Shown: positions 9,287 through 16,692 of the stretch, one piece after another
Layout: each line of letters opens with the position of its first letter
Position numbering within the stretch: position 1 is the first letter of the stretch
Virus record (IMG/VR): IMGVR_UViG_3300025889_000329
Coordinates: 1 to 38,564 of that record
Source: a virus
Length of the DNA: 38,564 nt
Reading direction: 5' to 3' (one strand)
Made by a program: the position numbers and the translations under genes
Notes under the pieces: generated by a model
Told to the model about the DNA's origin: nothing
What the model saw: the letters and a program-made list of their open reading frames with translations, nothing else
Database searches by the model: none

Positions 9287-11572
9287 TCAGTACTGAACCT
9301 TTCTATGAATTACACTCTGAGGCCGTGATATTTCGTTAGATAAATAAGGTAAACCAGATTTATATTTATATAAAAATGAATTATAGTTTTTTTTCGCTTG
9401 CGAAGCTGAAATAGTAGTATTATATAAACCCACTCTAAATATGTAGCCTTGGAAATAATTAGGTGTTAGAGATGTCACTGGGTAATCTCCAAAACACATT
9501 TTTGCCCCATTTTCATCAACAAAACTCGTAACATTCCTATCGTAAGGATTAGTGAATGTTGCTATTGTTTTAGGAGACCCTGTTTTTAACGGATAGTTCT
9601 CATCAGTAAAAGATAATATATCAACACTGTTAATGTCTGCTAAAAGTGAAGAAGAACTAAAAGTCGAAGATCCTGATCTATAAATATAATAGCCGGAAGC
9701 AGTAGCGACAGTATCCCAATTTAGTTTTACAGATTGTTTTAATGAATTTGTTGGCACGGATAGAACGCTTGAGCCAATAGACTCTCCATTTCCATCATAT
9801 GAAGATATTTTATAAAACTGAGTGCTATTATTTTTAAATCCTGTTTGTTGAGTTTGCGCTGTAAAACCAACTGTTTTTACTGAAGCCTCGACATTGTTAA
9901 AACTAAAGTTTTCTGGTGGCGATAACGTTGAAAATACAGTAGAAGTAACTAAAGACCCATTTATATAAACCTTCACTTTTTGCCCCAATGCAGCATTTAA
10001 ATTAATAGAAATAATTAAATGATATAAGTTATTGGTTTGTATTACCTGATTAGTTGTATACCCAGCAAAAGTTTTATTATTAGAAGCGGAGAAGCTAAAA
10101 TAAACTCTTTGGTTTTGAATATAAATATGATGAGGGTAGCCTTGGTTATCTACAAATAAATTATTTTGGACGGAGGATGATCTAGAAAATAAATAAGCTC
10201 TAGTGTTCGAAGCTAATGTTTGCTTAAACCAAAAATCAAAAGATTGATTCGTGTTGCTACCCATTGAGAAAGTAGAACTTTGGTTGCTTTTTAAATTTAA
10301 ATCTATAAAACCGCCATCATTTAAATTATTTCTTTTGCCAAAAAGTAAATAACCTGCCGAATCATAGTTAGCGTTTGTTTGGCTAGAATTTTTAGAGTTG
10401 CCAGTTAAATCTGTTATGGTTCCTATAGATGATCTAGAAGTGGACGTAAAATGAGTTTTATGCTTCTGCCCCTTAAACATAACCTTATTGCGCTCGAACT
10501 GCATGTTCTTATACAATATGTATCCCGTACTTATGTCTCCATCTGATGCACTATAAATGCCTCTAGTAGGATCAAAGCAAACAGCGTAAGATTCTGAAGT
10601 TAAAGTCGTGCCTGTGTTTCCAGTATTACCTACGTTACCTGTGTTTCCAACGTTACCTACATTACCTGAGTTGTACCCTCCAACTATATTAATTTTACCA
10701 CCTACGTACGTGCTGCCATTTCTCCTTGAGTTATAATATAAAACGCTTGGCGCATTATATGGAACATTAAAAACAGCGTATCCATCTAAACCTTTGTTTC
10801 CATAATAACTAAAGCCATTTTGATAACTATTATCTCCCGCTCCAGAATCTATAGTTGTTGATATATATAATTCATCTAAAGAATTTGAATCATTAGTTTG
10901 AATAAAAACATAAGTGCCGCCCTTGTATAAATATAAAGTTTTGCCTTCTACATTTCCTACAACAAACCCAAAACTAGACCCTTGGTTGTAATAAGGGTGC
11001 GCTGCAGTTTTATTTTGAACGCTTGTTTCTAAATATATAGGACTAGTTGATACTGCATTTACTGCTGGAGGAACAAAAACTTTTTCTTGGATCGTTTGCC
11101 AAGTTCCTTTTCTATCGCAGTCGTAATCACTAACTACCGTAGTAAAAGATCCAGATAAGTTAGGGTTTAAACTAAAAACTGGCTGGTCTCCTGTTCTTGG
11201 ATGGTTAGCTGAAACAAAAACGTCTACGGATGCAGTATAAGTTTCGCCCCTAATAATATTTATAAGAAAACCATGTTTGTTTCCTCCTCCAGTTTGAGTT
11301 GGGTTATCGTCATACTGGCTAGTTGTAAAGCTGTATTTATATATCGAGTCTGTATCTAAGTAATTCCCAGAGGCATTAGTTTCAAAATCTGCGTAGGCTA
11401 ATTTATCAAAAGATCTAGCGGAGTCTGCTGGTTTAATTTCGAAGCCAGCGTTATTAGCTGGTTGAGTAAAAAGATTTGTAGTAGGCTCTCCGTTAAAAGA
11501 ACCTGCCGAAAAATCATATAATAAAACACAACTTTGTCCAGCTGTATCGTAAGAACCATGTACCGTGCTCAT
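9287..11572 (-). CDS. Tail/adhesin protein with LamG-like domain and GNxGNT repeat
   Basis: This 761-aa protein begins MSTVHGSYDTAGQSCVLLYD. Residues ~305-325 form a short collagen-like or low-complexity tract of NVGNTG units. Residues ~425-560 (FDFWFKQTL, then YHLIISINL and VKVYINGSL) look like a LamG/concanavalin-type jelly-roll, a fold that binds sugars or proteins. Residues ~575-650 (GFKNNSTQFYKISSYDGNG, then VKLNWDTVATASGYYIYRSG) resemble a fibronectin type III domain. Such a combination fits a surface-exposed virion adhesin that contacts host glycans. The stop is 1 nt before the start of the 2835-aa fibre gene and the start is 1 nt after the stop of the 268-aa gene, so it is part of the fibre operon. 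The domain calls are by eye and the glycan target is inference. Confidence 0.8.
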   Translation of the reverse strand: MSTVHGSYDTAGQSCVLLYDFSAGSFNGEPTTNLFTQPANNAGFEIKPADSARSFDKLAYADFETNASGNYLDTDSIYKYSFTTSQYDDNPTQTGGGNKHGFLINIIRGETYTASVDVFVSANHPRTGDQPVFSLNPNLSGSFTTVVSDYDCDRKGTWQTIQEKVFVPPAVNAVSTSPIYLETSVQNKTAAHPYYNQGSSFGFVVGNVEGKTLYLYKGGTYVFIQTNDSNSLDELYISTTIDSGAGDNSYQNGFSYYGNKGLDGYAVFNVPYNAPSVLYYNSRRNGSTYVGGKINIVGGYNSGNVGNVGNTGNVGNTGNTGTTLTSESYAVCFDPTRGIYSASDGDISTGYILYKNMQFERNKVMFKGQKHKTHFTSTSRSSIGTITDLTGNSKNSSQTNANYDSAGYLLFGKRNNLNDGGFIDLNLKSNQSSTFSMGSNTNQSFDFWFKQTLASNTRAYLFSRSSSVQNNLFVDNQGYPHHIYIQNQRVYFSFSASNNKTFAGYTTNQVIQTNNLYHLIISINLNAALGQKVKVYINGSLVTSTVFSTLSPPENFSFNNVEASVKTVGFTAQTQQTGFKNNSTQFYKISSYDGNGESIGSSVLSVPTNSLKQSVKLNWDTVATASGYYIYRSGSSTFSSSSLLADINSVDILSFTDENYPLKTGSPKTIATFTNPYDRNVTSFVDENGAKMCFGDYPVTSLTPNYFQGYIFRVGLYNTTISASQAKKNYNSFLYKYKSGLPYLSNEISRPQSVIHRKVQY

Positions 11573-11573
11573 C

Positions 11574-12380
11574 TTAGTATGTTCCTGTATAAATGTTAGA
11601 AGACATTATGCATTCTTCCCCATCAGGAAAAACCATCTTATTAACAAAAATATCTCCTGTCATATAACCGCCCGACTCAAACCCACTTATTCCGCTTACA
11701 AAAAAAGTCGCATCATCTGAAAACTGAGTATAAAAATAATTATTAAGCCCGCCCGGATTAATATAATCTCCAGTAACTGGAACTATATTAATTAATTTAA
11801 AATTAGTTCTGGCATTAAAGTTTTTCTGACCAGAAATAGTTTGATTGTTCGAAACTAAGTCAACAAAACTACTTCCGCTATTTGAAAAGACTCCTTCTAA
11901 AGATGTAATTCTTGAAGATAAAGTTCCGCTAGTAGTTGTGATTTTTGTATTTAAAGTAGTGTCTTGAGTAACCACATAACCACTAAGATCGCTAATATCT
12001 CCAGATAAATCTGTTCCTATGGCATAAGCGTATCCTGTCGATACAGTTTGAGCTGTATTTACATTACCTGAAACAGTCGCTATATCAGCGTTTGACTCTT
12101 CTACGTAGCCACTAAGAGTATCTATTTTAGAATCTAGAGTCTGCCCAGTAGAATTAAGATTTGTAGAAAGAGTTTGACCAGTCGTTGCTAGATTAGAAGA
12201 AAAATCCCCACTTAGTGAAAAAACATCTCCGCTTAATTGCAGGAAATAAGAATCTCCACTAATTGAGGATATATAACCAGATGGATTAGACTGCAGATAG
12301 TATTTAGCGTCACCTATTTGTTCTACATAACCGGAGAACTCAGGTTTATCTATCTGTTTTAGCCTAATAAGATTTGCCAT
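11574..12380 (-). CDS. Small fibre-like structural protein, MANLIR family copy 1
   Basis: The 268-aa product starts MANLIRLKQIDKPEFSGYVE and is a paralogue of the 294-aa protein encoded between portal and terminase (MANLIRKKQVDQTEFSGFIV). After the shared ~45-residue head domain comes a long stretch of Ser/Thr/Gly-rich heptad-like repeats (LSGDFSSNLATTGQTLS, LDSKIDTLSGYV) typical of trimeric fibre stalks, then a ~70-residue C-terminal domain ending EECIMSSNIYTGTY. It probably forms a short fibre or a connector for the larger fibres encoded next. It follows the 115-aa gene by 17 nt. Function is inferred from paralogy and context. Confidence 0.75.
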   Translation of the reverse strand: MANLIRLKQIDKPEFSGYVEQIGDAKYYLQSNPSGYISSISGDSYFLQLSGDVFSLSGDFSSNLATTGQTLSTNLNSTGQTLDSKIDTLSGYVEESNADIATVSGNVNTAQTVSTGYAYAIGTDLSGDISDLSGYVVTQDTTLNTKITTTSGTLSSRITSLEGVFSNSGSSFVDLVSNNQTISGQKNFNARTNFKLINIVPVTGDYINPGGLNNYFYTQFSDDATFFVSGISGFESGGYMTGDIFVNKMVFPDGEECIMSSNIYTGTY

Positions 12381-12397
12381 CTAATAAATTACACAAA

Positions 12398-12745
12398 TTA
12401 TCTACCTTCCGATAAAATCTTAGCTACTTCTTTTGATATTTTCTTTTGTTTTTGTTCTGTTTTGCTTGGAGCTTGAAAAGAAGATGTATGTCTAATGAAT
12501 TCTCTTTCTAATCTTGCGAATAAAATTTCCATATTATCAATAGGAACAATGCCTACCTCTATAGCATGGTTGTGAATATCAGTTCTATTTAAACCTTTAA
12601 TGTATTCCCTATACTCATCTACATCAGAAATGCCATACTTAGTAAGCCCCGTCTCGCCCCATATCTGATCTAAGGTCATAGGTTTTGAAGGTTCAGCTTT
12701 ACCGTCAATTTGCTTGAGTTCTTTTAATTTCTTTTTTCTAGGCAT
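12398..12745 (-). CDS. Small basic phage protein of unknown function
   Basis: This 115-aa protein begins with a lysine-rich segment (MPRKKKLKELKQ). Its centre, DQIWGETGLTKYGISDVDEY followed by REYIKGLNRTDIHNHAIEVG, has the look of a compact helical domain, and the C-terminus is again basic (KTEQKQKKISKEVAKIL). It is the first gene after the capsid terminator and so may need its own promoter; the 36 bases before its ATG are almost pure A/T and include the string TTAAATATAATTT. I do not recognise a function. The position between capsid and fibre genes suggests a minor virion or assembly protein. Frame, length and conserved operon orientation support it as real. Confidence 0.7.
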   Translation of the reverse strand: MPRKKKLKELKQIDGKAEPSKPMTLDQIWGETGLTKYGISDVDEYREYIKGLNRTDIHNHAIEVGIVPIDNMEILFARLEREFIRHTSSFQAPSKTEQKQKKISKEVAKILSEGR

Positions 12746-12780
12746 AATAATAAATTATATTTAAAGATTGTAGTTATATC

Positions 12781-12813
12781 AAAAAAAAACCCGCTAGGGG
12801 TTAGCCTAGCGGG
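12781..12813 (-). terminator. Strong rho-independent terminator after the capsid gene
   Basis: A perfect 9-bp stem, CCCGCTAGG at 12790-12798 with CCTAGCGGG at 12805-12813 and a 6-base loop, is followed on the minus strand by nine consecutive T (A at 12781-12789). It lies 16 nt past the stop of the major capsid gene. It would end most head-gene transcription there, giving more capsid than fibre mRNA. Confidence 0.93.
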
Positions 12814-12829
12814 TAAACTTTCGTTTATA

Positions 12830-13969
12830 TTAAACAATAATTCCAGAAAGAGCCCTTGCATCGATACAGATGCGGCCTTCTTCCATTGCTCCGTAGAAAC
12901 CAGTCTTATCGGTTCTTTGTAAGAACTGATCGTCAGGCTGAACGGTAAAGGTACTTCCAACTTCAGAGTTGGTTGCAACAGGGCGAATCATAGCTCCCTT
13001 AGAGTTGTCAACACCAACAAGAATCTGGTGAGTACTAGGATTGAAGGTTGCTCCAGTAGGAATGGTGGTGATGTAGTTGTCGAAAAGAACGTTGTACTTC
13101 TTACCGAGGCCAAGCTCGATCAATTCAACAATATTAACACCATAGATTTCCTGCATACCAGCGTTACGATAAATCTCCTCTCTCATTCCGTCAGGAAGAG
13201 CAACTGCGGATTCGGTGCTAGTGCTAGAAGATCCAGCTGTTCTCACGCCACCAACAGTGTTAAGAGGATTGTAAGCAAACGCACGGATCTTTTCTTTAAT
13301 CTCAGGAGAGACGTAAAGATCAGTTAAACCAGTGCTGTAAGGGTCAGCAGGAGTACCGCCAGCCCAAGACTCATTGATTCTCTTAACTCTGGTCATTAAC
13401 TTATTTAAATCATCTAATTTAAACTCAGTTAAAGTACCAGCTTCGGTATAGTGCTTAAGTGCGCTACCGCCAGAAGGGGTGGTAGAAGCTTCACCAAGAG
13501 CTTTAAGAAGAACTGCCCAAGCATTACGTTCTTGCTTGACTAAGACTTCCTGAGACATACGCTCAACCAACTTAGCAATAACGTCTAAGCGAGCCTGACG
13601 AGCATATCTCTTGTTGATGGAGACGGCACTATCCAAACGATAAGTAGCGATCTTAACTTCCTGTACTGCAGATACGTCCTGTGAGCTAGGTAATCCACCA
13701 GCTAAGGTCTGAGACCAAACGCTAACATATCCATTGGCCAACTCGTTGTAATACAAGTCGAGAGGATAAGAAGGTGAATCATTTTCATCGAAAGGAGCGT
13801 CAGTATAAATCTGAGATGCAGTACCTGCCTGTTGGATCACTCTTTGAATAACAGGGCCAAGGAAAGCGGCGAAAGCTTCAGAAGCTTCAGCTGCAACAAG
13901 CCTGTTCTTTGAACCAAGAGCTTTGATTAATTCAACTTGTTCAGGGGTATTTTTTAATTTAATTCTCAT
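12830..13969 (-). CDS. Major capsid protein
   Basis: The 379-aa product (MRIKLKNTPEQVELIKALGS) forms the shell of the head. It has no hydrophobic signal and ends with the motif DARALSGIIV. Size, position directly after protease/scaffold and decoration genes, and the strong terminator just behind it are those of an HK97-fold major capsid protein. A central segment (RQARLDVIAKLVERMSQEVL, then ERNAWAVLLKALGEA) resembles the spine helix of this fold, and the glycine- and threonine-rich part (GSALKHYTEAGTLTEF) its beta-rich domain. The bases are visibly richer in G+C than the fibre genes, with few rare-looking codons, as expected for the most expressed gene. The ATG has AAAGGA upstream. Identification is by context and composition, not by a diagnostic active site. 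Confidence 0.85.
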   Translation of the reverse strand: MRIKLKNTPEQVELIKALGSKNRLVAAEASEAFAAFLGPVIQRVIQQAGTASQIYTDAPFDENDSPSYPLDLYYNELANGYVSVWSQTLAGGLPSSQDVSAVQEVKIATYRLDSAVSINKRYARQARLDVIAKLVERMSQEVLVKQERNAWAVLLKALGEASTTPSGGSALKHYTEAGTLTEFKLDDLNKLMTRVKRINESWAGGTPADPYSTGLTDLYVSPEIKEKIRAFAYNPLNTVGGVRTAGSSSTSTESAVALPDGMREEIYRNAGMQEIYGVNIVELIELGLGKKYNVLFDNYITTIPTGATFNPSTHQILVGVDNSKGAMIRPVATNSEVGSTFTVQPDDQFLQRTDKTGFYGAMEEGRICIDARALSGIIV

Positions 13970-13987
13970 TATGATATATCCTTTATA

Positions 13988-14563
13988 TTAAAGTTCCAAT
14001 TTGACAAGAGTGTCGTTGTTGTTATCTTTGGCTCCTAAGAACTTTCCGACGGCTACGGCGCTACCAGCGCTGCTAGCGCTGATCTGACCGCTAACGCCTG
14101 CATAAGCAGTACCACCAGCAGCAGGGGTTCCAGCAACGTCCTTAACCAAGAAGATACCTCTGGTTACGACAGGAACTGCTTGGCCGGGAATAACAGCCTG
14201 CATTTCAGCAGCTTTACGAGGGTTGTACTTAAGTAATTCTCCGTTTTCGTCTGCATCCTTAACATCGTAAAGAGTCATACCGAGAGGAGTTTCGCCAGTG
14301 GTGGTTTCGATAACCTTTGCTACAACGCCATAACGCTGAGAAGTAACATTGGTTGGATCAAGAGTTCCAGCACTTCCAATAAACTCAAGGCCACCGCCAA
14401 GCTCTGCAGAAGAATCGTAATTCTTCCATCCAGTGCCAATTTTAACGAGGGTACCCTTGGTTACGCTGATAGATCCAGCTGTTAAAGCTGAAGTATCATA
14501 AGCAAACAAGTTTAAAACATCATGTTCGCTGTAATCTCTAAATGGTCTAAGTGAGTAAGCCAT
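13988..14563 (-). CDS. Probable capsid decoration/stabilising protein
   Basis: This 191-aa protein (MAYSLRPFRDYSEHDVLNLF) is rich in Gly, Ala, Thr and Val, with alternating beta-strand patterns (AGSISVTKGTLVKIGTGW, then RYGVVAKVIETTTGETPLGM) and an Ala/Gly-rich C-terminal half (AGTPAAGGTAYAGVSGQIS). Its place immediately upstream of the major capsid gene, between it and the protease/scaffold, is the usual site of head decoration or capsid-cement proteins. It shares the capsid gene's higher G+C and preferred codons, so high expression is likely. The SD is AAGGA, 6 nt before ATG. The function is inferred from position and composition, and a head-fibre role is the alternative. Confidence 0.65.
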   Translation of the reverse strand: MAYSLRPFRDYSEHDVLNLFAYDTSALTAGSISVTKGTLVKIGTGWKNYDSSAELGGGLEFIGSAGTLDPTNVTSQRYGVVAKVIETTTGETPLGMTLYDVKDADENGELLKYNPRKAAEMQAVIPGQAVPVVTRGIFLVKDVAGTPAAGGTAYAGVSGQISASSAGSAVAVGKFLGAKDNNNDTLVKLEL

Positions 14564-14602
14564 ATTTTTTCCTTATTTTATAATATATTGTTTTGTTGTT
14601 AG

Positions 14603-15205
14603 TTAACTAACTACGAAACCGTCGTAGTTGAAAGCTGTTTTGTATTTTTCGTAAATGGTTTCTTCAGAAGCGGTAGAAGTCATAGGAACGTCAACGACTT
14701 CCTTTTCTGCCTTCTCTGTAACTTCTTCTACAACTTCTTCGGCAGAAGCAACAACTTCTTCAGTTTTAGCTTCGGCGACCTCTTCCTTCTTAACCTGTAA
14801 GAAAGCAGAAATCTTTTCCTTGTAAGCAGAGAAAGCTTCTTCATCAAGCCCAGCAATATCAGAAGCAATAACTTTTCTCATCTTGTCATCTAATTCGAAT
14901 TCAGACTCGAAACCAGACATTCTGGCGTTAAATGCTTCAGCAGCTGCGGCTTTATGAATTTCTTCTTGAGAAGCCTGTAGAGCTTGCTTTAAAGATTCCA
15001 TTTCTTCTTTAAGGGAAGTCTGAGATTCTAAAAGAGTCTCATACTTTTCTTCTGTAGCTTTAAGAGCTGAATCTACCGCTCCCTTTTCGGCGGCAAATTT
15101 TTCTGAAGCGTTCTTAAGCTCCTGCTCAATAAGCTCTGAAATCTGAGAAGCTGAAATTTCTTTCAAGTTCTCATCTGTTATATCGTTAATGCTTGTGATT
15201 TTCAT
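14603..15205 (-). CDS. Possible nested in-frame scaffold protein (internal start)
   Basis: Within the protease-scaffold gene, an ATG at residue 283 (MKITSINDITDENLKEISAS) falls exactly where a low-complexity linker ends and the coiled-coil scaffold begins. Starting there would give a free 200-aa scaffold, as lambda makes Nu3 from inside gene C. The bases just upstream on the minus strand (AAAGATCAAAAGTCT) contain only a weak SD-like AAAGA, so this is a proposal based on the domain boundary and not on a strong ribosome site. Confidence 0.35.
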   Translation of the reverse strand: MKITSINDITDENLKEISASQISELIEQELKNASEKFAAEKGAVDSALKATEEKYETLLESQTSLKEEMESLKQALQASQEEIHKAAAAEAFNARMSGFESEFELDDKMRKVIASDIAGLDEEAFSAYKEKISAFLQVKKEEVAEAKTEEVVASAEEVVEEVTEKAEKEVVDVPMTSTASEETIYEKYKTAFNYDGFVVS

Positions 15206-16051
15206 AGACTTTTGATCTTTACTATTATTTACATTTGTTTTTTCGAAATTGGAAATATTTTCTTCACTTGCAACGTTTTCCTCCTGAACAATTTCAGGTT
15301 CTTCAGTCGCTAAAACGGCATTCGTTGCCACTCCTTTGACATCAGCTGCAGGAGTTTCAGTTAAACCGATACCTAAAGGAATAACATTTCCAATAACTTT
15401 TCGATAAACGAACTTATCTTCGTCTACCTTTCCTGAACCACCAAAGGCTCTAAGTTTAGACTTCATACTGTCTACCTCTTCCTGCTCAGAAATCTCTATT
15501 CCGTCTTCAATATTTTTAGATTCACCTTCGACGACTACTAAGTTGTATTCGCTAAATCCTAGCTCCCAGCTAGCGCTAATCTTCTGGTAGTTGTCGCTTG
15601 AAGCATCGCTAGAATCTTCAATAGCTTCAGCCAAACTTGGATTTGCAACTTTCCATAAAACGCCACCTAGGGTAATATTGAATGGATTTTTTAAATTTTT
15701 TACATGCTCAGCGGTTAGAGGAGCATCAGTTCCAAACTCGCTAAAACCTGCTGTTAATATAACACCAAAAATTCTCTCCCTATTATGTTCAAGATTAATT
15801 GGCTTGTTAATAAAATTTTCATACATGGCTACAGCCGTTTCAGCGTCGATAACATCTCCATTTTTGTTGACACGATTAACAACCGCAGCATTAAATGCCA
15901 CAGGTAATAAATCTATATTTTTTTCAGTATCAACGTTAGGAATAAAATTACCTACTTCAACTAGAGAAGCTAAAGCCAAATACTTATCTTTCTCTTCTGA
16001 AACCAATGGTTTCAAAATAGAACTAAATGTAGTTGTGTATTTGTGTTTCAT
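14603..16051 (-). CDS. Prohead protease fused to scaffold/core domain
   Basis: The 482-aa product has two parts. Residues 1-~230 look like a herpesvirus-assemblin-type (S78/S80/U9) prohead protease: NKPINLEHNRERIFG places the probable catalytic His at 89, and KISASWELGF places the nucleophile Ser at 159 or 161, about 70 residues later as in this family. Residues ~250-482 are acidic, coiled-coil-rich and without globular pattern (SLKEEMESLKQALQA, KTEEVVASAEEVVEEVTEKA), as in scaffold proteins that fill the prohead and are then degraded. The fusion means the protease is built into the core and matures the capsid from inside. The ATG is 2 nt after the stop of the 201-aa gene. An internal ATG at 15205 may make the scaffold alone. 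The His/Ser assignment is by eye. Confidence 0.85.
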   Translation of the reverse strand: MKHKYTTTFSSILKPLVSEEKDKYLALASLVEVGNFIPNVDTEKNIDLLPVAFNAAVVNRVNKNGDVIDAETAVAMYENFINKPINLEHNRERIFGVILTAGFSEFGTDAPLTAEHVKNLKNPFNITLGGVLWKVANPSLAEAIEDSSDASSDNYQKISASWELGFSEYNLVVVEGESKNIEDGIEISEQEEVDSMKSKLRAFGGSGKVDEDKFVYRKVIGNVIPLGIGLTETPAADVKGVATNAVLATEEPEIVQEENVASEENISNFEKTNVNNSKDQKSMKITSINDITDENLKEISASQISELIEQELKNASEKFAAEKGAVDSALKATEEKYETLLESQTSLKEEMESLKQALQASQEEIHKAAAAEAFNARMSGFESEFELDDKMRKVIASDIAGLDEEAFSAYKEKISAFLQVKKEEVAEAKTEEVVASAEEVVEEVTEKAEKEVVDVPMTSTASEETIYEKYKTAFNYDGFVVS

Positions 16052-16053
16052 AA

Positions 16054-16659
16054 TTAAATTTCAAACCATTTTTCAGTTTCTTTTTCTTCGTCAATATAAA
16101 GTTCATCTATATTGTCGAAATCAAAATCTTCAAAACCTTTAAGGTCTAAAGCAGCTAATGCGAGATCTTCCTCTTCAGGCTCCCAAAAATCTGAGATATC
16201 TACAACTGAAGCTTTAGCTACATCTTGGTCAGCTTTTCTGTAAGACTCTTTGACTTTGCCGCCGCCCATCATTCTTAAAAACATATTTACTCTAGCCATT
16301 GCCCATTGACCTCTAGTTTTACCGGGCCTGTGAGATTGGCTAAAAGCACCAGCTCCTCTTCTATAAACTTTTTTTAATTGAGAAAGAGAAACTTTTCTTG
16401 AGTGTTTAGCGTTATGCTCCTTAACTTTGTTTTTAAGCGACTCTACAACTTGAACTGAAAATTCAATAGCTTTCTCTGACTTCGAAGAAGCAGATCCGGG
16501 TTTATTTTTATCAGAGCCCTTCCTTTTTTCACTAGGTTTAGAAGGTGTTTGCGCAGAGCTTTTAGGTCCGGGCCTTTTAGCAGCTTCGATCTCTCTAGAA
16601 AAAAAATCCACCCAATAATCGGAGTCTATTCTTTTATTGTTTTTGCTATTAGAATCCAT
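16054..16659 (-). CDS. Basic-acidic head-region protein of unknown function
   Basis: The 201-aa protein has a Lys/Ser/Pro-rich disordered region (residues ~30-65: KRPGPKSSAQTPSKPSEKRK), a compact positively charged domain (~75-145: LSQLKKVYRRGAGAFSQSHR, then GQWAMARVNMFLRMMGGGK) and a strongly acidic tail (EEEDLALAALDLKGFEDFDF). The central domain pattern recurs in large-phage virion proteins as far as I recall, but I cannot name a function. It lies between portal and protease, 33 nt after the portal stop, a position often taken by minor head or portal-associated proteins. A role with DNA or the inner head is possible because of the basic domain. Confidence 0.65.
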   Translation of the reverse strand: MDSNSKNNKRIDSDYWVDFFSREIEAAKRPGPKSSAQTPSKPSEKRKGSDKNKPGSASSKSEKAIEFSVQVVESLKNKVKEHNAKHSRKVSLSQLKKVYRRGAGAFSQSHRPGKTRGQWAMARVNMFLRMMGGGKVKESYRKADQDVAKASVVDISDFWEPEEEDLALAALDLKGFEDFDFDNIDELYIDEEKETEKWFEI

Positions 16660-16692
16660 TACGATTTTCTTACTTAATTTTTACACAAAATA

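Noticed and set aside
15591-16142. 183-residue plus-strand frame
   Set aside because: It is the antisense of the protease domain and shows no motif or ribosome site.
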